From NCBI GenBank assembly GCA_937919945.1, contig CALESY010000027.1, forward strand, positions 1 through 8,924: a stretch of 8,924 nt of DNA, given 5' to 3'. The notes under the pieces are model-generated. The model saw only the letters and a list, made by a program, of their open reading frames with translations, had not been told where the DNA came from and did no database searches. Below are positions 5,909-8,924 of this stretch, in pieces (the first letter of the stretch is position 1; each line of letters begins with the position of its first letter). Both the position numbers and the translations under genes were made by a program. This DNA comes from an uncultured Chitinophagaceae bacterium. GTDB lineage: Bacteria; Bacteroidota; Bacteroidia; Chitinophagales; Chitinophagaceae.

Positions 5909-7241
5909 TATAGCTTTAGTATGTATGGTGTGGCAGGCTTGTGATAATCCTAACCGCCTGCCTGATAATGTTACATTTACAGAACACATAGCACCCTTGT
6001 TGTATAAAAATTGTACCGGTTGTCATAGAGATGGTGGCGGTGCGCATTTCAATCTGGTAACATATAGTGATGCTAAAAGATATGGTGCTGCTTCTGCTTT
6101 TGTAATGCGCGAGCGAATGATGCCACCATGGCCTGCCGACCCACACTATACAGAGTTTGTTGGGCAGAAGGTATTATCAGAGCGAGAGATAAGGTTGATG
6201 GAGAAATGGGTAGCTGATGGTATGAAAGAAGGTGCTATTGATAAAATGCCTGCATTGCCCGATTACCCCAAAGGTTCGTTGATTGGTACTCCCGATATGC
6301 GCATACCCGTGCAGCCATACTATCTGCCTGCTAACAGCAGCGATAAGTTTTTGTTAGTAAAAGTGCCATACGAATTGCCTGCCGATACCTATGCCAGTGT
6401 TGTAGAGTTTATGCCGGGCAATGGTGGGGTAGTGCACCATGTAAATGGCGATATGGTAAAGTACCAATTTGATAAAAAACGTACTGTATTTGTTGGCGAT
6501 AATATTGCAGATATGGTAGAAGATACCACCATCAAACTGGCATATGAAAAACTGGGTTTGCCCAATGACGATGGTACATATCCCGTGTTACAAAAATCGG
6601 TAGTGAATTACCTACCCGGTACATACGGACAGCGTTATCCTGAAGGAATTGGTGGGTACAACCTGCCTCGCAAGGGAGCTTTTCTGCTAAACGACCTGCA
6701 CTATGGTTTTACTAAGGATAAAGCCGTTTGGGATAGCTCTTACATCAATATCTTCTTTTCTAAACTACCACCTAACCGACCTGTGAGGGAATTTCAGTTA
6801 GGTACCATCGGCGTATCGCCAGTATTGCCTGATTTGATAATACAGCCTAATACCGTAAAGAATGTTCATAGCAAATACACAATACCCGAAGATATATCTG
6901 TGCTGACCATCAACCCCCACATGCACCTGATAGGTAAGAGTTTTAAAGCCTATGCGCTAAAACCCGACGGAGATACTATACGTCTAATATCTATACCTAA
7001 ATGGGATTTCAACTGGCAGTATTTCTATACCTTCAAAAAGATGGTGAAGATACCCAAGGGTAGTACCATTGTGGCAGAGGGTGTGTATGACAATACGAAG
7101 AATAATATGAATAACCCCTTTAGCCCTCCACGTTTGGTAAAAGACCAAAATGGCAGTATGCGTGCTACAGACGAGATGTTTCAGTTTATAGTAACCTACG
7201 TGCCATACAAAGAGGGAGATGAAAATATCAGCCTTGAATAA
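5880..7241 (+). CDS. Exported fusion of c-type cytochrome domain and PHM-like copper monooxygenase
   Basis: This is a 453-residue predicted lipoprotein: a basic start, a hydrophobic stretch 7-18, then Cys21 followed by Asp. The lipobox WQAC is imperfect, so a plain exported form is possible. A single haem c site C45-T-G-C48-H49 opens the protein, and MPPW at 81-84 offers Met81 as distal haem ligand. The remainder matches the copper type II ascorbate-dependent monooxygenase fold (Cu2_monooxygen plus Cu2_monoox_C), known from peptidylglycine alpha-hydroxylating monooxygenase and dopamine beta-hydroxylase. The ligands map as His186-His187 in VVHHVNG and His274 in LHYG for the CuH site, and His347, His349 in PHMHLIG and Met433 in TDEMF for the CuB site. 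Spacings are close to those in PHM. KWDFNWQYFY (374-383) is a further family stretch. The protein would need cytochrome c maturation. Substrate and electron donor are unknown. The ATG lies 29 bp inside yihY; an exported redoxin gene follows. Confidence 0.85.
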   Translation: MAKLRSIASSIALVCMVWQACDNPNRLPDNVTFTEHIAPLLYKNCTGCHRDGGGAHFNLVTYSDAKRYGAASAFVMRERMMPPWPADPHYTEFVGQKVLSEREIRLMEKWVADGMKEGAIDKMPALPDYPKGSLIGTPDMRIPVQPYYLPANSSDKFLLVKVPYELPADTYASVVEFMPGNGGVVHHVNGDMVKYQFDKKRTVFVGDNIADMVEDTTIKLAYEKLGLPNDDGTYPVLQKSVVNYLPGTYGQRYPEGIGGYNLPRKGAFLLNDLHYGFTKDKAVWDSSYINIFFSKLPPNRPVREFQLGTIGVSPVLPDLIIQPNTVKNVHSKYTIPEDISVLTINPHMHLIGKSFKAYALKPDGDTIRLISIPKWDFNWQYFYTFKKMVKIPKGSTIVAEGVYDNTKNNMNNPFSPPRLVKDQNGSMRATDEMFQFIVTYVPYKEGDENISLE

Positions 7242-7295
7242 ACCTTTAATAGTTCCGCATTGTTTCTATAACTAACTTCATAAAAATATATACGC

Positions 7296-7898
7296 ATGAA
7301 AAACTTACTGATAGCCGCTACCATTTGTACGTCTGTTACAGCTTTTGCTCAAAACAATATCAAAAGCATTGAGATTGGTTCTGAAATACCTATGGCTTCA
7401 ACTGCGATGAAATCAACAGATGGAAAAACTATCACACTTGATAAAGCAAAAACTACTAATGGTTTGCTGGTGATGTTCTCTTGCAATACATGTCCTTATG
7501 TTATCAAAAGTGAGGCTCGTACCAAAGAAATGATGGAATATGCCAAGAGTAAAAATATCGGTATGGTTATAATCAATTCGAACGAAGCAAAGCGTGGCGA
7601 TGAAGACTCTGATAAAGCGATGGCGAAATATGCCAAGAAAATGGGCTATAAAGTACCTTACGTGATTGACGAGAAATCTGCAGTGGCAGATGCTTTCGGT
7701 GCTACACGTACACCTGAAGTATTCCTGTTTGATGGTAACGGCAAACTGATGTATAAGGGTGCAATGGAAGATACCCCCACAACTCCCAATGAATCGAAAG
7801 AATTATACCTGAAAGCAGCCATTGATAAAATGATGGTAGGGCAAGTGCCTGACCCAGCATCTACCAAGTCAATAGGTTGTACCATCAAGCGAATGTAA
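7296..7898 (+). CDS. Periplasmic thioredoxin-like redoxin with CxxC and C-terminal GC motif
   Basis: The product is a 200-residue thioredoxin-fold protein of the AhpC/TSA-Redoxin group. A signal peptide ends AFA before Gln19, so it acts outside the cytoplasm. The active site is FSC63-N-T-C66-PYV after strand LLVMFS, and cis-Pro140 in TRTPEVFLF faces it. VIINSNEAKRGDE (91-103) and YVIDEKSAVADAFGA (122-136) are typical of this subfamily. The peroxiredoxin active-site pattern is absent, so a peroxidase role is unlikely; thiol-disulfide exchange is more probable. A third cysteine, Cys195 in SIGCTIKR at the extreme C-terminus, recurs in this redoxin subfamily and might form a disulfide with the CxxC pair. 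The gene lies 54 bp after the cytochrome/copper monooxygenase with no terminator between, and a terminator follows it. A role as redox partner or copper/haem-site reductant of that enzyme is inference from position. Confidence 0.88.
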   Translation: MKNLLIAATICTSVTAFAQNNIKSIEIGSEIPMASTAMKSTDGKTITLDKAKTTNGLLVMFSCNTCPYVIKSEARTKEMMEYAKSKNIGMVIINSNEAKRGDEDSDKAMAKYAKKMGYKVPYVIDEKSAVADAFGATRTPEVFLFDGNGKLMYKGAMEDTPTTPNESKELYLKAAIDKMMVGQVPDPASTKSIGCTIKRM

Positions 7899-7935
7899 AG
7901 ACAAGGTTAAGTACATATTAATCAAATATTAAATT

Positions 7936-7967
7936 GAGCCGGATTTCCCAATCCGGTTTTTCTTTTT
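7936..7967 (+). terminator. Rho-independent terminator after the redoxin gene
   Basis: CCGGATT (7939-7945) pairs with AATCCGG (7950-7956) around a four-base TCCC loop, with a possible G-T and A-T extension at the base. It is followed directly by TTTTT, C, TTTTT. It lies about 40 bp after the redoxin stop and closes the run of genes that starts at 2775. Confidence 0.88.
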
Positions 7968-7973
7968 CCCGAT

Positions 7974-8009
7974 TTTGAAACTGCTATCCTGTTGCTACAT
8001 TTAGCTTTG
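7974..8009 (+). promoter_or_regulatory. Candidate promoter for the DUF4856 lipoprotein gene
   Basis: TAGCTTTG at 8002-8009 matches TAnnTTTG exactly, 24 bp before the ATG at 8034. TTTG at 7974-7977 lies 24 bp upstream of that box, just outside the common 17-23 bp range. The placement between a terminator and a new gene start supports a promoter here. Confidence 0.5.
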
Positions 8010-8033
8010 CGGCACAAATCAGAACAGGATATA

Positions 8034-8924
8034 ATGAAAAAACAATTATTTATAGCTGCAGGACTGGTATCACTGATGTTCGCATCATGTAAAAAAGATG
8101 ATAATACAACTGTAACGCCAACCGAAAATCTGAAAGTATCATATACTTCGCTTACGTATACAACCAACTATTTCGAAACCTTTAAAGGTGCTGATGGTAA
8201 AACTACGGTTGACTTCTCCGGGCAAACTACCCGCATCAATATGCTGAAGGAGATAGATGCATATATGAAAAAAGGTTTGACATCTGTTGTAACAGCCGCT
8301 AAGCTGAAGGATATGTATGAAAACAAAAATAACGCATTTGTGGATGCTGCATTAAATGCTGCTACAGACAAAACAATCGTATCGAAAACAGCACAGTCTT
8401 TTTCAACGGTGGATGCGGATGCTGAACGTCAGCGTTTCTACGGTTATTTTACTAAGCTGGAAACTGCAAGTAATTCTTTCAGTCAGGTTGCAGCGCAGGG
8501 CAAAGCAGGTGTACTGGATGGTAAATATCTGGTAGATGAGAAGGGTTTTGAATATGCACAGTTTATACAAAAAGGTTTGATAGGTGCTATGATGCTCGAC
8601 CAGATAAGCAACATATACCTCGGTACAGAAAAGCAAGCTGCAGATAACAACAATGTTGTAAGCGGTAAAAACTATACAGCGTTAGAGCATCATTGGGATG
8701 AAGCATACGGCTACCTGACATCAAACGAGATGTTTCCTAAAAAAGACCCTGCCGATGCTACTAAGTGGTTGGAGTCTTACCTCGGCACGTATGTGCGCCA
8801 AGTGAGTAAAAGTACAGGCGGTGAAGATGCTGCTGATATATATATGGAATTGCTGAAAGGCCGTGCAGCCATTGTAAACAAAGACATGGCAACCCGCGAT
8901 GCACAAATAGCATTTATCCGTACG
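8034..8924 (+). CDS. DUF4856-type lipoprotein of unknown function, 3' end outside the window
   Basis: The open frame from ATG 8034 runs 297 codons to the window edge with no stop. Residues 1-18 are a lipoprotein signal with lipobox FASC; Cys19 is followed by KKDD, as usual in Bacteroidetes lipoproteins sent to the cell envelope. The stretch YFETFKGADGKTTVDFSGQT (46-65) followed by RINMLKEIDAYM (67-78), and the later ALEHHWDEAYGYLT (216-229), resemble the DUF4856 family, whose members are mostly helical and about 400 residues long; about a quarter is probably missing. The HHWDEAYGY block looks like a functional site, perhaps metal-binding, and recalls the His/Glu motif of imelysin-like proteins; this is a weak analogy. 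It has its own candidate promoter and a terminator separates it from the redoxin gene, so it begins a new unit. The family call is from motif memory, not a search. Confidence 0.75.
   Translation, partial: MKKQLFIAAGLVSLMFASCKKDDNTTVTPTENLKVSYTSLTYTTNYFETFKGADGKTTVDFSGQTTRINMLKEIDAYMKKGLTSVVTAAKLKDMYENKNNAFVDAALNAATDKTIVSKTAQSFSTVDADAERQRFYGYFTKLETASNSFSQVAAQGKAGVLDGKYLVDEKGFEYAQFIQKGLIGAMMLDQISNIYLGTEKQAADNNNVVSGKNYTALEHHWDEAYGYLTSNEMFPKKDPADATKWLESYLGTYVRQVSKSTGGEDAADIYMELLKGRAAIVNKDMATRDAQIAFIRT

Noticed and set aside
7296..7898. Redoxin as a typical peroxiredoxin
   Set aside because: The peroxidatic PxxxT/SxxC pattern is absent; the active site is a thioredoxin-type CxxC, so thiol-disulfide exchange is preferred.
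8168..8906. Several short minus-strand open frames at the right end
   Set aside because: They all lie opposite the continuous 297-codon lipoprotein frame, which starts with a good lipobox and reaches the edge of the window.
1..8924. Mobile elements, CRISPR, tRNA or phage defence genes
   Set aside because: No transposase, integrase, direct-repeat array, tRNA-like fold or recognised defence domain was seen, and the genes present are ordinary chromosomal families.

Overview
The window looks like chromosomal DNA from a member of the Bacteroidetes, probably the Chitinophagaceae or relatives. The reasons are A+T-rich sequence, signal peptides cut just before Gln (…NAQ, …KAQ, …FAQ), SCKKD-type lipoproteins, almost no Shine-Dalgarno sequences, -7 boxes of the Bacteroidetes form TAnnTTTG ahead of several genes, and typically Bacteroidetes families (BBP2-type porin, ClpS of the QAEQC type, DUF4856 lipoprotein). 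The genus assignment is inference.

Left part (1-2635). A class I cysteine desulfurase runs leftward off the edge of the window. It is divergent from a signal-peptide-bearing outer-membrane beta-barrel porin (646-1707). The porin gene converges on, and overlaps by 29 bp, a leftward SpoU/TrmH-family RNA 2'-O-methyltransferase (1679-2218). Divergent from that is the gene for the N-degron adaptor ClpS (2334-2635). As given, clpS is broken by a one-base frameshift at about 2490-2492; both halves are otherwise well conserved. A strong intrinsic terminator closes this unit.

Middle part (2641-7967). This is a probable rightward operon. It starts with a short leader carrying a perfect 10-bp hairpin just before the start codon, followed by a secreted dipeptidyl peptidase IV. 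A YihY/BrkB-type inner-membrane protein follows 14 bp later. Next, overlapping by 29 bp, is a lipoprotein that joins a c-type cytochrome domain to a peptidylglycine-hydroxylase-like copper monooxygenase. The last gene is a periplasmic CxxC redoxin 54 bp downstream, and a stem-loop terminator at 7936-7967 ends the run. The cytochrome/copper monooxygenase plus redoxin pair is the most interesting content: all six copper ligands expected from the PHM family, a CxxCH haem site and a candidate distal Met can be read in one exported protein. This suggests a poorly described periplasmic copper oxygenase fed by haem and/or thiol electron carriers. Substrate and electron path are unknown.

Right part (7968-8924). 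Behind its own candidate promoter, a DUF4856-type lipoprotein of unknown function starts at 8034 and continues past the end of the window.

No rRNA, tRNA, CRISPR array, insertion sequence, phage gene or attachment site was seen. There is no gene-free stretch longer than about 140 bp.
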